64,000 nucleotides of DNA from an uncultured Tateyamaria sp. (GCF_947504105.1 NZ_CANNGP010000006.1:115942-179941); one strand, 5' to 3'. Shown: positions 32,941 through 42,829, counted from the first letter of the stretch. Made by a program: numbers and translations. Notes: generated by a model from the letters alone, not told the origin.

Positions 32941-34914
32941 TCAGGCCTCCGCCGCGCGACCTTTGAGGGCGATGATGCCCTTGGGTCGGAACTGAATGAA
33001 CAGTATAATGAACAGGATCATGTAGGTCTGGGCCGCAAGGGTGTTGGACGGGTTCAACCATTCGATCCCCTTTTGCATCGTGCCCACCATCGTGGCGCCC
33101 AGCAGCGTGCCCCAGATGTTGCCAACACCACCAACCACAACGGTCATGAAGGACTGCACGATGTAGTCGCTGCCCATTTCCGACGTGACCTTGGCATAGA
33201 GGCCGATAGCAACACCGGCGATCCCAGCAATGCCGGAGCCAAAGCCAAAGGTTAGCATGTTGATCCGATCCGGGTTGATGCCCATGGAGGCCGCCATGCG
33301 TGGGTTCTGGGTGACAGCGCGCACTTCCAGACCCAACCGGGTGCGGTTCATCACGATCAGGAATAGGGCCAGAAACAGGAGTGCCAGAACAAAGATAGCA
33401 ATGCGGATATAGCTGATCGACACAATGTCGTTGAACACCAGTGACCCGTCCAGCCAGCCGGGTGCGGTCAAGGGCCGGGCCTGCGTGCCAAAGATGTTCT
33501 TGGCCAGCTGCTGAAGCGCGATCGAGATACCAAAGGTCGCCAGCAGCGTCTCAAGCGGGCGGTGATAGAGCCACCGGATCACCAACCGCTCCATCGCGAC
33601 CCCCGCGCCAAAGGTCACTGCAAAGGCCAACGGGATGGCGACCATGATACTGAGCGTGTAGTCCGGGATAAAGAGCTGGACCACATAGCCGGTATAGGCG
33701 CCCATCATGATAAACTCGCCATGGGCCATGTTGATCACGCCCATGACGCCAAAGGTGATGGCAAGGCCGATGGCTGCAAGGAAATAGATCGACGCCAGCG
33801 ACAGCGCGTCTAGCCCCAGGTCGATTGTCTGGTTCAAGGCGACCTTGTTCTCGATCCCGGACAGCACCGCCTGTGCGGCAAGTGCAACGGTCGGCGCGGC
33901 GGCGGAATACCGTTCAAAAAACACATAGGCATCTACCGTCTGTGTCACATCGGTGACCGTTGCTGCATTTTCGACAAGACCCTGCCGCACCAATTCGTCA
34001 TAGGCAGCGTCACGCCTCACTTCGGTATTCAGTGATGCAACCTGAATTCCGCCGACGGAGGTGCCATCTATGTTAGCAATCAACGCAGCCTTTTGAGCAG
34101 CGCGCGAAATGAGCGGGGGCGCCAGCTCCTTGGCGACAAGGATTCCATAGGCCTCAGCCTCGCTAAGCACCTCTGAACCGGGCATCACCTGCCTTGCCAC
34201 ATCGGCATCGTTCGGCAGGTCCGTACCGGCATCCATCATTGTAACGACAAGTGGATTGAGAGCCGCGCGCACATCGACACCCAGATCACCCTCAAAGCTC
34301 TGGATTGCGGCAACGCGCTCCGCGTCATCCTCTGCAAAGCGGATGGTCAGAATCCGTTCAAGGCGATCGATGCGTGCGCTCAAGCGCGGGTTCTCTTCGG
34401 TGTCTCGCACAGCGCGCAAGGCGGCAAGGTGGCTTTCATCCGCATCGCGTTCGATGGCGATCAGGGCCGCGGCGCGCGCGGCCGGGTTGGGATCGTTCAA
34501 CTGGAACCGGACAAGTGCTGCGCCGATCAAGCCGCGAATGCCGCTATTGGGTTTGAGTTGCTTGAATCCCTTGTCCTCGAATTCTCCCAATTCTGTACCG
34601 TCGGCAAAATCGAAGGCACGGATGGTGCGGCGGTCAATCTCTTCAGCGTAGATGAACAGACCGGTGTCCTTGTCGAACCACATCTCCTTGGCCCGCCAGC
34701 GTTCCAGAACCGCCTGCGCCTCGGGCAAACCACTGTCAGCGAGCGCATCGATGGCAGGACCGATGGTGCGGCGTGAGCTTTTCGCAATGATCTCACCATG
34801 CTCTTGCAGCAGGCGTTGAATGGGCGCATCGGCGTCCTGCGCAGCCAATGGGGCTGCAAACGCGATCAACAGCACCGACAAAAGCGCGGCGCAGAACTGG
34901 CGGAAAACCGGCAT
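32941..34914 (-). CDS. urtB: urea ABC transporter permease UrtB with long N-terminal extension
   Basis: 657-residue protein. A signal peptide (about 1-25, ending PLAAQ) leads into a region of about 320 residues that is mainly helical and contains HEAT-like repeats (ALIAIERDADESHLAALRAV region, ARIDRLERILTIRFAEDDAER). It is followed by a LivH-type permease domain from about residue 355 with NMAHGEFIMMGAYTGYV, RPLETLLATFGISIALQQLAKN and VVGGVGNIWGTLLGA. The extension is expected to face the periplasm. UrtB proteins often have such an extension, but this one is long. The ATG at 34914 was preferred because the signal peptide then starts normally; AAGGA lies about 12 bases upstream. Confidence 0.9.
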   Translation of the reverse strand: MPVFRQFCAALLSVLLIAFAAPLAAQDADAPIQRLLQEHGEIIAKSSRRTIGPAIDALADSGLPEAQAVLERWRAKEMWFDKDTGLFIYAEEIDRRTIRAFDFADGTELGEFEDKGFKQLKPNSGIRGLIGAALVRFQLNDPNPAARAAALIAIERDADESHLAALRAVRDTEENPRLSARIDRLERILTIRFAEDDAERVAAIQSFEGDLGVDVRAALNPLVVTMMDAGTDLPNDADVARQVMPGSEVLSEAEAYGILVAKELAPPLISRAAQKAALIANIDGTSVGGIQVASLNTEVRRDAAYDELVRQGLVENAATVTDVTQTVDAYVFFERYSAAAPTVALAAQAVLSGIENKVALNQTIDLGLDALSLASIYFLAAIGLAITFGVMGVINMAHGEFIMMGAYTGYVVQLFIPDYTLSIMVAIPLAFAVTFGAGVAMERLVIRWLYHRPLETLLATFGISIALQQLAKNIFGTQARPLTAPGWLDGSLVFNDIVSISYIRIAIFVLALLFLALFLIVMNRTRLGLEVRAVTQNPRMAASMGINPDRINMLTFGFGSGIAGIAGVAIGLYAKVTSEMGSDYIVQSFMTVVVGGVGNIWGTLLGATMVGTMQKGIEWLNPSNTLAAQTYMILFIILFIQFRPKGIIALKGRAAEA

Positions 34915-34938
34915 CCAATTGTTATCCTTGAAGAAGTG

Positions 34939-34962
34939 TCGGGGGCAGTTGCCCACCCCCGA
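34939..34962 (-). promoter_or_regulatory. stem-loop between urtA and urtB
   Basis: TCGGGGG and CCCCCGA form a perfect 7-bp stem with a 10-base loop, 9 bases after the urtA stop. As in the other binding-protein-first operons of this window, it probably stabilises the binding-protein message or reduces transcription of the permeases. Confidence 0.5.
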
Positions 34963-34971
34963 AAGGTCAGA

Positions 34972-36249
34972 TCAGTAGTTGGACTTGATCTGCACGCAGG
35001 TGGATGTGTCGGTGTTGTACATCTCGCAGCCCAGCTCTTTCCAATCCGAAACCAGGACGGCCGATTCCGGCAGGAAGTCGGTCCAGGCGTCGCCCGGCAC
35101 TTCTTCGGTCTGGCTGATGATGTCGAACTGGCCGTCTTCCAGGATCTCACCAATCAGGACCGGCTTGGCCAGGTGATGGTTCGGCAGCATGACCGCGGTC
35201 CCGCCTGTGAGGTTCGGGAACTCCTGACCATACATCGCGGTGCGCACGGCATCCACGTCGGTGGTTCCTGCCGCAGTCGCCGCGTTCACCCACATGTTGA
35301 AGCCGATGTAGTGGGCTTCCATCGGGTCGTTGGTCACACGCTCGTCACCCATGCGGGCTTTCCACGCGTCGATCCAAGCCTCATTTGCTTCGGTGTCTGC
35401 CGACTGGAAGTAGTTCCACGCCGCGAGGTGACCGACGAGGTTGGACGTGTCGAGACCCGACAGTTCCTCTTCACCCACCGAGAACGCGACGACAGGAATG
35501 TCATCCGCCGAGATACCCGCAGCCGCCAGTTCCTTGTAGAAGCCGACATTGGCATCGCCGTTGATGGTCGAGATCACGCCAACTTTCTTGCCGTCCGCGC
35601 CCAGCGCGACAACGTCCGCAACAATCTTGGACCAGTCGGAGTGGCCAAAGGGCGTGTAGTTCACAAAGATGTCTTCAGCGGCAATGCCTTTTTGCTGAAG
35701 GTATGACTCAAGGATGTTGTTCGTTGTGCGCGGGTACACATAGTCGGTCCCCAACAGTGCAAATTTCTCGACTTCCAGCTCTTCAAGGAAATAGTCGGTG
35801 GCCGGGATGGCTTGCTGGTTCGGCGCGGCGCCCGTGTAGAACACGTTTTTCGAGCTTTCCTCGCCCTCGTATTGCACGGGGTAGAACAGCAGACCGTTCA
35901 ACTCTTCGATCACCGGCAGAACGGACTTACGGCTGACGGACGTCCAGTTGCCAAAGATCACGTCAACATCATGCACCGTCAGCAGTTCACGGGCCTTTTC
36001 GGCAAACAGCGGCCAGTCGGATGCCGGGTCAACCACGACGGCTTCAAGCTGACAGCCCAGCACGCCGCCAGCGGCATTTTGCTGCTCAACGAGCATTTCC
36101 ATGGTGTCCTTCAGCGTCGTTTCCGAGATCGCCATTGTCCCAGACAGCGAGTGCAGAACGCCCACTTTTATGGGGCAATCCTGCGCAACAGCTGGCAGAG
36201 CCGCCAAGGTTGTCAGTGTCGCCGTTGTTGCGAGTAGTTTCTTGTACAT
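34972..36249 (-). CDS. urtA: urea ABC transporter substrate-binding protein UrtA
   Basis: 425-residue periplasmic binding protein with a signal peptide at about 1-22 (ending PAVAQ), then DCPIKVGVLHSLSGTMAISE. It is a Peripla_BP_5 family protein: PASDWPLFAEKARELL, FGNWTSVSRKSVLPVIEEL, LLFYPVQYEGEESSKNVFYTG and VAFSVGEEELSGL are hallmarks of urea/amide-binding UrtA. The ATG at 36249 has AAGGGA at a normal distance; an ATG two codons earlier is too close to that site. It heads urtABCDE, an operon usually induced under nitrogen limitation; I see no convincing sigma-54 promoter upstream. Confidence 0.92.
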   Translation of the reverse strand: MYKKLLATTATLTTLAALPAVAQDCPIKVGVLHSLSGTMAISETTLKDTMEMLVEQQNAAGGVLGCQLEAVVVDPASDWPLFAEKARELLTVHDVDVIFGNWTSVSRKSVLPVIEELNGLLFYPVQYEGEESSKNVFYTGAAPNQQAIPATDYFLEELEVEKFALLGTDYVYPRTTNNILESYLQQKGIAAEDIFVNYTPFGHSDWSKIVADVVALGADGKKVGVISTINGDANVGFYKELAAAGISADDIPVVAFSVGEEELSGLDTSNLVGHLAAWNYFQSADTEANEAWIDAWKARMGDERVTNDPMEAHYIGFNMWVNAATAAGTTDVDAVRTAMYGQEFPNLTGGTAVMLPNHHLAKPVLIGEILEDGQFDIISQTEEVPGDAWTDFLPESAVLVSDWKELGCEMYNTDTSTCVQIKSNY

Positions 36250-36836
36250 TGCCATTCCCTTTGCGTGTCGCGCAGGGACGTTGTGTTCCGAATACAAAAC
36301 ACCCATATGACCCCCCACGCATATGATGCGGAGTGCGGTGGTGTTTTGGTTTCCTAGGCCGACACCATCGCGCGTTTGCAGGCTCTGAAGCCCGCGCCAA
36401 GTGGTAGCTTCATGACTGCGTAGTGCACGCTGCTTGGCCCAAAAAATGGGCTCGCATCAGGTTGTCTGCGTAATTTTTGGACGGAATGGGCGATTTCGCC
36501 AAAAAGATAGGCAGATGAATCCATCGGCGGCGCACAAAGGGCGCCACATCCGCATAGAAGCAATGTCTTCACCACGACCAACGCTCAGAACATCGCTCTT
36601 TCAGGGACGTCCGGCTGTGTATGTACGCGGTGTGACTAAACGTTCCCGTCCGACATGCAACTGAGTAGATGGCATCCTCAATATGGTGAAATACGCGTCA
36701 ATCCAACAGATGCTCATCCAAAGCCGTTCAAGCATCACGTTCGGTAATCCTGTGTGCCTGTTGACGGCCAAGATGCCGTCCGTTGAGCAGGTTATCGCAA
36801 GTTTCCCAACGATTCCGGTTGCCTGTACCTATCGGA
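36250..36836. other. divergent intergenic region between urtA and mrpA
   Basis: 587 bases with no gene I can support. Short open frames on both strands lack ribosome-binding sites and recognisable composition. It contains a 7-base inverted repeat TTTTTGG / CCAAAAA (36474-36480 and 36499-36505) and several shorter ones. No good sigma-54 (TGGCAC-N5-TTGC) element was found on the urtA side. It must hold the promoters of both operons, and a small RNA cannot be excluded. Confidence 0.55.
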
Positions 36837-39767
36837 ATGCCATCTATCTTGAAGGATAGATTCGCATTAACTCTACTGGGCCTGACCTTGTCACTCTTCT
36901 TTATCGTTGCACTACCCTTCCTGGGCGCGCTTCTTCCCGGACTAATGAATGCTGCGGGCCGGGCGGCTTGCGCTGGCGTGACATTCACGGTCTCCTTGGC
37001 TGCGTTTATCGGTTTGCTAACGAACTTGCCGCAGGTTCTGCGCGGTGAATTGGTCACTGCGCGCGTGAACTGGATGCCGGAGCTGGGCCTGAACTTCACG
37101 TTGATGCTGGATGGGTTGGGCTTTTTCTTTGCGCTTTTGATCTTGGGCATTGGCCTTTTGATTATCGCCTACGCGCGCCACTACCTCAGCCGCGACGACA
37201 ACATGGGCGAGTTTTTCACCTATCTACTATTGTTCCAAGGCGCGATGGTCGGGATCGTTCTGAGCGACAACATCCTGCTTTTACTGGTATTTTGGGAATT
37301 GACATCGCTGTCGTCCTTCCTACTGATCGGCTACTGGAAACACCTGCCCGAAGGCCGACAAGGCGCGCGGATGGCGCTGACCGTGACCGGTATGGGTGGG
37401 CTTGCCATGATCGCTGGCATGCTGATCCTGGGCCAGATCGCGGGCAGCTATGATCTGAGCGTCATCCTACAAAACCGGGAGCTGATCCAGGCCGACCCGC
37501 TGTACCTCCCGGCCCTGATCCTGATCTTGCTAGGTTGCTTCACCAAGTCCGCTCAGTTCCCGTTCCACTTCTGGCTGCCACATGCAATGGCCGCGCCTAC
37601 GCCCGTCTCGGCCTATCTGCACTCTGCCACAATGGTGAAAGCGGGCATCTTCTTGATGGCCCGCATGTGGCCGGTTCTGTCGGGCACGCCCGAATGGTTT
37701 GCCATTGTCACGACTGCCGGGCTTGTGACGATGGTCCTAGGTGCGGTGATCGCGCTGTTCAAACATGACTTGAAGGCATTGCTCGCCTTCTCGACCGTCA
37801 GCCATCTTGGGCTGATCACCATGCTGTTGGGCACAGGCACCGCGTTCGGCGCCATGGCAGCAGTGTTCCACATCCTGAACCACGCCACGTTCAAGGCCGC
37901 TCTCTTCATGTCTGCAGGCATCGTCGATCACGAGGCACACACCCGCGACATCCGGCGGTTAGGTGGGCTGCGGACACTCATGCCATTGACCTTTGTCATC
38001 GCAACACTCGCCGCGCTCTCCATGGCAGGCATTCCACTGCTGAACGGGTTCCTGTCGAAAGAGATGATGCTGGAAGAAGCCACGCACACGGTGCTATTCG
38101 ATAGCCCGTGGTTGGTGCCTGTACTTGCAACGGTCGGTTCACTCTTTTCTGCAGCGTATTGCTTCCGACTGATCGGTCATACCTTCCTTGGAAAGGTCCG
38201 TGACGATTATCCTTCGAAGCCCCACGACCCAAACCCCGGCATGTGGCTGCCTCCGGCTATTCTCGTTGTTCTGGTTGTCCTGATCGGGGTTGCTCCATTT
38301 CTAGCTGAACCCTTCGTCAAGATCGTGACAGGCTCCCTTTTGGGTGAAGCTGCAGAGGTACCTAAAGCGTATTTCAAGATCTGGCACGGCCTCGTTCCGG
38401 CGCTCTTTATGTCCATTGCCGCGGTTGCAGGTGGTCTGGTCCTGATGCTTGCCTTCAAACCACTGTCAAACATATGGGAAACGGCCCCGCGTCCTGAAGC
38501 CAAGGTCATTTTCGAAGGGATTGTCGAAACCGCAGCCGCGCTGGCGCGGGGTTTCACATTTGGCCTGCATAATGGTGCTTTCAGCCGGTACGCAATGATT
38601 TCCTTCGTGGTGATCGTTGCCGTTGGCTACCACGCCTGGACTAGCGGTACGATTGGTGATGCAACCCGCGTCGTGCAGGCCGCTGGTCCCGTCCCCATCG
38701 CTGGGTGGACCATGCTAGTGGCGGCGACCGGCGCGCTTGTGTTCATGCACCGCAACAGGTTCCTGGCCCTGATCCTGATCGGGATCGTAGGGCTGATGGT
38801 ATCCATCGGCTTTGTTTACCTGAGCGCACCTGACCTCGCCATGACCCAGTTCACGGTCGAGGTGGTGACGATCATCCTGCTTTTGCTGGCGCTGAACTTT
38901 CTGCCAAACACGACACCATCCGAAAGCACGGTACTGCGCCGCGCGCGCGATACTGGCGTTGCGATTGCTGGCGGGCTTGCCGCCTTCGCGTTGGCCTATC
39001 ACTACATGCTGCGCGACGCCGTTTCGACGCCCATTTCCGAATTCCACTTGGCTAATTCGTACAAGGGTGGTGGCGGGACCAACGTTGTGAACGTCATCCT
39101 TGTCGACTTCCGGGGCTTCGATACCTATGGCGAGATCATCGTGCTCGGGATCGCCGCGCTTTTGATCTATGCACTGACTGAAACGCTGCTGCGCGGTCCC
39201 GTACGCGCACGGCTCCTGAACCGCATTCCTGACCAGCCGCGCGCGGGCGACATGCATCCGATGATGATGGTCGTGTTAACCCGGGTAATCATGCCCGTGG
39301 TCCTGATGGTGGGTTTCTACATCTTCCTGCGCGGACACAACGAACCCGGAGGTGGTTTCATTGCGGGCCTTGTCGTATCCATCGGCGTTGTCATGCAATA
39401 CATGGCAAGTGGCTTCACATGGACCTCGGCCCGATTGAAGTACCCCTACCACGGTGTAATCGGTGCTGGCGTTCTGGTGGCTGGCTTCACCGGCATCGGG
39501 TCGTGGTTCGTAACCAAACCCTTCCTGACTTCGGACTTCACCTATGTCCGCATTCCCCCGTTCGACAAATTCGAGCTGGCCACAGCCGCCTTGTTCGACG
39601 TTGGCGTGTTCTTGGCCGTTGTCGGGGCGGTCACGCTGTCGCTCGAAAGCTTCTCGCGGCTGGCGCGGCGTGCAAATGCGGACGAAACCGAACACCCAAT
39701 GGACATCAATCCGGCGCGTGCCGAAGGATCATCTGATCCAATCGAGCCTGTGAAGGAGGGTGGCTGA
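36837..39767 (+). CDS. mrpA: Na+(K+)/H+ antiporter subunit A fused to subunit B (MrpAB/PhaAB)
   Basis: About 976 residues, the largest subunit of the multi-gene Mrp antiporter. The N-terminal part is NuoL-like with some 14-16 helices: FWELTSLSSFLLIGYW, CFTKSAQFPFHFWLPHAMAAPTPVSAYLHSATMVKAG (quoted as QFPFHFWLPHAMAAPTPVSA) and FKAALFMSAGIVDHEAHTRD. A middle domain (DUF4040/MbhD-like, DLAMTQFTVEVVTIILLL) follows. The last 180 residues are an MrpB domain (GFYIFLRGHNEPGGGFIAGL). The A-B fusion is the group 2 arrangement known from rhizobial phaAB. The first ATG in frame is at 36837 but its ribosome-binding site is weak. Confidence 0.9.
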   Translation: MPSILKDRFALTLLGLTLSLFFIVALPFLGALLPGLMNAAGRAACAGVTFTVSLAAFIGLLTNLPQVLRGELVTARVNWMPELGLNFTLMLDGLGFFFALLILGIGLLIIAYARHYLSRDDNMGEFFTYLLLFQGAMVGIVLSDNILLLLVFWELTSLSSFLLIGYWKHLPEGRQGARMALTVTGMGGLAMIAGMLILGQIAGSYDLSVILQNRELIQADPLYLPALILILLGCFTKSAQFPFHFWLPHAMAAPTPVSAYLHSATMVKAGIFLMARMWPVLSGTPEWFAIVTTAGLVTMVLGAVIALFKHDLKALLAFSTVSHLGLITMLLGTGTAFGAMAAVFHILNHATFKAALFMSAGIVDHEAHTRDIRRLGGLRTLMPLTFVIATLAALSMAGIPLLNGFLSKEMMLEEATHTVLFDSPWLVPVLATVGSLFSAAYCFRLIGHTFLGKVRDDYPSKPHDPNPGMWLPPAILVVLVVLIGVAPFLAEPFVKIVTGSLLGEAAEVPKAYFKIWHGLVPALFMSIAAVAGGLVLMLAFKPLSNIWETAPRPEAKVIFEGIVETAAALARGFTFGLHNGAFSRYAMISFVVIVAVGYHAWTSGTIGDATRVVQAAGPVPIAGWTMLVAATGALVFMHRNRFLALILIGIVGLMVSIGFVYLSAPDLAMTQFTVEVVTIILLLLALNFLPNTTPSESTVLRRARDTGVAIAGGLAAFALAYHYMLRDAVSTPISEFHLANSYKGGGGTNVVNVILVDFRGFDTYGEIIVLGIAALLIYALTETLLRGPVRARLLNRIPDQPRAGDMHPMMMVVLTRVIMPVVLMVGFYIFLRGHNEPGGGFIAGLVVSIGVVMQYMASGFTWTSARLKYPYHGVIGAGVLVAGFTGIGSWFVTKPFLTSDFTYVRIPPFDKFELATAALFDVGVFLAVVGAVTLSLESFSRLARRANADETEHPMDINPARAEGSSDPIEPVKEGG

Positions 39768-39768
39768 C

Positions 39769-40119
39769 ATGGAATTGCTTGTTGCCTCCGCCATTGGCGT
39801 GATGACCGCCGGTGGTATCTACCTCGTGCTGCGGCTCAGAACTTTTCCGGTGATCCTCGGTATCTCGCTTTTGACCTATGCTGTGAACGTATTCCTGTTC
39901 TCGTCCGGGCGGCTGACCATTGGTGCGCCTCCGGTGCTGAGTGATGACGTGACCACATACACCGACCCGTTGCCGCAGGCGCTGGTTCTGACCGCGATCG
40001 TGATCTCGTTCGGGATGACGGCCGTGGCCGTGATGATCGGGCTTGGTGCCTTCCTTGGGTCTGACGACGATCATATCGATGATCAGCCGGAGCCGCGCGA
40101 GACGGAGGGCCAGCCATGA
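39769..40119 (+). CDS. mrpC: Na+(K+)/H+ antiporter subunit C (NuoK-like)
   Basis: 116-residue membrane protein with three helices (about 1-21, 27-48, 72-98). It has the MnhC pattern MTAGGIYLVLRLRTFPVILGISLLTYAVN (quoted as GIYLVLRLRTFPVILGISLL) and DPLPQALVLTAIVISFGMTA. AAGGAGG ends 10 bases before the ATG. Its stop overlaps mrpD by ATGA. Confidence 0.9.
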   Translation: MELLVASAIGVMTAGGIYLVLRLRTFPVILGISLLTYAVNVFLFSSGRLTIGAPPVLSDDVTTYTDPLPQALVLTAIVISFGMTAVAVMIGLGAFLGSDDDHIDDQPEPRETEGQP

Positions 40120-41660
40120 CCCACTGGATCGTTGCCCCCATCATCCTGCCCGCTCTTCTGGCCCCGCTGATCGTCCTGGCGGCGCGATATCACATAGGTA
40201 TTCAGCGGGTCTTTTCCGTCGCTGGTGTAGTTGCGCTGATCGGCCTTGCCGCTGGCCTTGCTTGGCAAGTCTCTGATGGGTCGGTCATCTACTATCGTTT
40301 GGGCGACTGGGCGGCTCCGTTTGGCATTGTCGTCGTGGGCGATCGACTGTCGACGCTGATGATCCTTCTCACATCAGTCCTCGCGCTTTTTGTGCTTTTG
40401 TATGCGATCGGATCAGGTTGGGATGATCGCGGACGCCACTTCCACGCGCTTTTCCAGTTCCAGTTAATGGGGATACTCGGCGCTTTCTTGACAGGTGACC
40501 TATTCAACCTGTTCGTTTTCTTTGAGGTCCTGCTGATCGCCTCCTATGGCTTGATGATCCATGCAGGCGGCGATGCACGGCTGCGCGCGGGCATACAATA
40601 CGTATTGTTCAACTTGATCGGATCGACGCTGTTCCTTTTCGCGCTTGGCGCCATCTATGCCGAAACGGGAACGCTCAACATGGCGGACTTGGCAGAGCGC
40701 GTACAATTGATCGCGCCGGAAGAGACTGTGGGCATCCGCGTGGCCGCCGTTCTGTTGCTGCTGGTCTTTGCCATCAAGGCCGCGTTGGTACCGCTGCACT
40801 TCTGGCTTCCTTCAAGCTATGCAGAGGCCCCCGCGCCGGTTGCTGCATTCTTCGCCATAATGACCAAGGTTGGCGCTTATGCCATCATCCGGGTCTACAC
40901 GATGATCTTCCCTCCCGATCTAGAGGTAACGTCGGGCCTGCATGACGTGTGGCTCTTGCCCGCGGCACTGGTATCGCTGGCAATCGGGATGGTCGGCGTG
41001 CTCGCTGCGCGCAAGCTCGACCGGCTTGTCGCGTTCTCGGTCATTGGTTCGATGGGGATGGTCATTATCGCGATCTCGCTGTTCAGCCCGGCCGGTATTG
41101 CCGCGGCACTTTATTACATCGTGCATTCGACATTTGCCGGCGCTGTCCTGTTCCTTGTCTCGGACCTTGTCCGAACCGGTCGTGGGAATGTCGATTTGAC
41201 AACGCAAGCCCCGATGATTGGTGCAGTTCTCACAGCTGGCATGTTCTTTGCCGGGGCCATCGCAATGGCGGGCCTGCCACCGCTCTCCGGCTTTCTTGGC
41301 AAGCTACTGGTTTTAGAGGCAGCATTTGAAAGTGACTTGATGGTTTGGATCTGGGTCATTGTGCTGTCGTCCAGCCTGATCAGCATCCTGGGTTTTGCCC
41401 GAGCGGGAAGCATCGTGTTCTGGAAGGCGCACGGCGTTGGACCAAGCGAAGAACCCGTTGCAGACATAGAGAGCCCGGCCACACTTTCATACGTCGCCGT
41501 TGGCGGGTTGTTCACGCTGCTGACCCTGCACACCGTGTTCGCCGGACAAGTGCATGGCTATACGACCAGCATCGCCACGCAACTCTTTGCACCTGATGCA
41601 TATATCTCTACCGTGTTGGATACACCCGGCAAGCTGAGTAAACCACAGGATGGCCATTGA
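40116..41660 (+). CDS. mrpD: Na+(K+)/H+ antiporter subunit D (NuoN/NuoM-like)
   Basis: 514-residue proton-translocating membrane subunit with about 14 helices. Diagnostic segments are LTGDLFNLFVFFEVLLIASYGL, with the conserved Glu in the FFE motif, AIKAALVPLHFWLPSSYAEAP (conserved Lys and His) and GLPPLSGFLGKLLVLEAA. It starts in an ATGA overlap with mrpC and runs up to mrpE, so it is part of a fully coupled operon. Confidence 0.92.
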   Translation: MTHWIVAPIILPALLAPLIVLAARYHIGIQRVFSVAGVVALIGLAAGLAWQVSDGSVIYYRLGDWAAPFGIVVVGDRLSTLMILLTSVLALFVLLYAIGSGWDDRGRHFHALFQFQLMGILGAFLTGDLFNLFVFFEVLLIASYGLMIHAGGDARLRAGIQYVLFNLIGSTLFLFALGAIYAETGTLNMADLAERVQLIAPEETVGIRVAAVLLLLVFAIKAALVPLHFWLPSSYAEAPAPVAAFFAIMTKVGAYAIIRVYTMIFPPDLEVTSGLHDVWLLPAALVSLAIGMVGVLAARKLDRLVAFSVIGSMGMVIIAISLFSPAGIAAALYYIVHSTFAGAVLFLVSDLVRTGRGNVDLTTQAPMIGAVLTAGMFFAGAIAMAGLPPLSGFLGKLLVLEAAFESDLMVWIWVIVLSSSLISILGFARAGSIVFWKAHGVGPSEEPVADIESPATLSYVAVGGLFTLLTLHTVFAGQVHGYTTSIATQLFAPDAYISTVLDTPGKLSKPQDGH

Positions 41661-41661
41661 T

Positions 41662-42162
41662 ATGGGACGCGCCTTTCGCTGGATTCTGCCCCACCCGTCG
41701 CTGACACTGGTTCTGACCCTTGTTTGGATACTGCTTCAAAACGAAATAAGTTCTGGGATGGTCGTATTCGGTATCATCCTTGGTATCATTATCCCACGCA
41801 TCACCGCGATCTGGTGGCCGGGCACGCCCACAGGGTTTCGACTTGGCAGGATGATCACCTATTCACTGCTCGTCATTCGCGACATCATTGTCGCAAACAT
41901 CGAAGTGGCGTGGATCGTTCTTACGGTCCCGAACGACAAGCTGAAACCAGCTTGGGTCTCCGTGCCTCTGGATCTGAAGCAGCCAGAAGCGATCACCGTT
42001 CTGGCGGGCACGATCACCCTGACGCCCGGGACAGTGTCTGCCGATCTGTCGAACGAAGGGCGCTGCCTGTTGGTGCACATCCTGCACACCGACGACCCCG
42101 ATGCAGTGCGGGATGAGATTAAGGACAGATACGAGCGCCGTTTGAAGGAGATCTTCGCATGA
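41662..42162 (+). CDS. mrpE: Na+(K+)/H+ antiporter subunit E
   Basis: 166 residues with two N-terminal helices (about 9-45), a third near 63-85, and a soluble C-terminal domain containing ITVLAGTITLTPGTVSADL, the MNHE family hallmark. Two starts are possible: ATG at 41650 (overlapping mrpD by 11 bases) and ATG at 41662 (one base after the mrpD stop). I prefer 41662 because the AGGATGG sequence then lies at a normal distance and the product begins MGRAFRWILPHP. Confidence 0.88.
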   Translation: MGRAFRWILPHPSLTLVLTLVWILLQNEISSGMVVFGIILGIIIPRITAIWWPGTPTGFRLGRMITYSLLVIRDIIVANIEVAWIVLTVPNDKLKPAWVSVPLDLKQPEAITVLAGTITLTPGTVSADLSNEGRCLLVHILHTDDPDAVRDEIKDRYERRLKEIFA

Positions 42163-42446
42163 CACTCGCAACCAGCTTGTTTGAAATTGCGCTGTCAATT
42201 GCCTTGGTGGTACTTGCCGTCGGCCAAGTGCTGTCGATGGTGCGACTTGTGATTGGTCCGACGGGCGGCGACCGGGTTCTGGCGCTGGACACGATGGTCA
42301 TCAACGCCCTTGGCCTGGTTGTGGTGGTTGGCATCCACCAAGGGGTCGGCGTGTATTTCGAGGTGGCCCTTTTGGTTGCCATGCTAGGCTTTGTATCGAC
42401 GGTAGCGCTGGCCCGTTTCGTGCTGCGGGGGGACATCATCGAATGA
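42159..42446 (+). CDS. mrpF: Na+(K+)/H+ antiporter subunit F
   Basis: 95-residue membrane protein with three helices. The conserved MnhF motif is RLVIGPTGGDRVLALDTMVINALGL (quoted as GPTGGDRVLALDTMVINA), followed by YFEVALLVAMLGFVSTVALARFVL. ATGA overlaps with mrpE before and mrpG after. Confidence 0.9.
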   Translation: MTLATSLFEIALSIALVVLAVGQVLSMVRLVIGPTGGDRVLALDTMVINALGLVVVVGIHQGVGVYFEVALLVAMLGFVSTVALARFVLRGDIIE

Positions 42447-42829
42447 TGCTGGAAAGCTTGGCAATTTTTGGCGCAGCCATTTCGCTCCTGATCGGGTCAA
42501 TATTCGTTCTGGTCGGTGTCATCGGCCTATTGAAGTTCAACGATCCGATGACACGTCTGCATGCCCCGACAAAGGTCGGGACGCTCGGCATCGGCATGCT
42601 GCTTTTGGCATCGATACTGGTCGCCGCCGCCTCTGGAGATCCGTCAATGCACGAGTTGCTGATCATGGCCTTTCTCTTTGTTACCGCGCCGGTGTCGGCA
42701 CATTTCCTGGCCAAAGTCAGCATCCACACACGTGAGTGCATGACGCCACCCAAGCCGACAAATGACGACATGTGGTCCACTCTGGACTCACCGGACCACA
42801 CGGAAGAAGCGCCCCCGAAGTCTGACTAA
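42443..42829 (+). CDS. mrpG: Na+(K+)/H+ antiporter subunit G
   Basis: 128-residue membrane protein with three helices. Hallmarks of PhaG_MnhG_YufB are GVIGLLKFNDPMTRLHAPTKVGTLGIGMLLL (quoted as KFNDPMTRLHAPTKVGTLG) and AFLFVTAPVSAHFLAKV. The hydrophilic tail (from about 105) is Pro/Asp-rich. Last gene of the mrpAB-C-D-E-F-G operon; no clear terminator follows. Confidence 0.9.
   Translation: MMLESLAIFGAAISLLIGSIFVLVGVIGLLKFNDPMTRLHAPTKVGTLGIGMLLLASILVAAASGDPSMHELLIMAFLFVTAPVSAHFLAKVSIHTRECMTPPKPTNDDMWSTLDSPDHTEEAPPKSD

Noticed and set aside
36250..36480. Sigma-54 promoter for the urea operon
   Set aside because: A TTGGCGCGGGCTTCA stretch on the minus strand matches the -24 element loosely but lacks the TTGC of the -12 element at the right distance.
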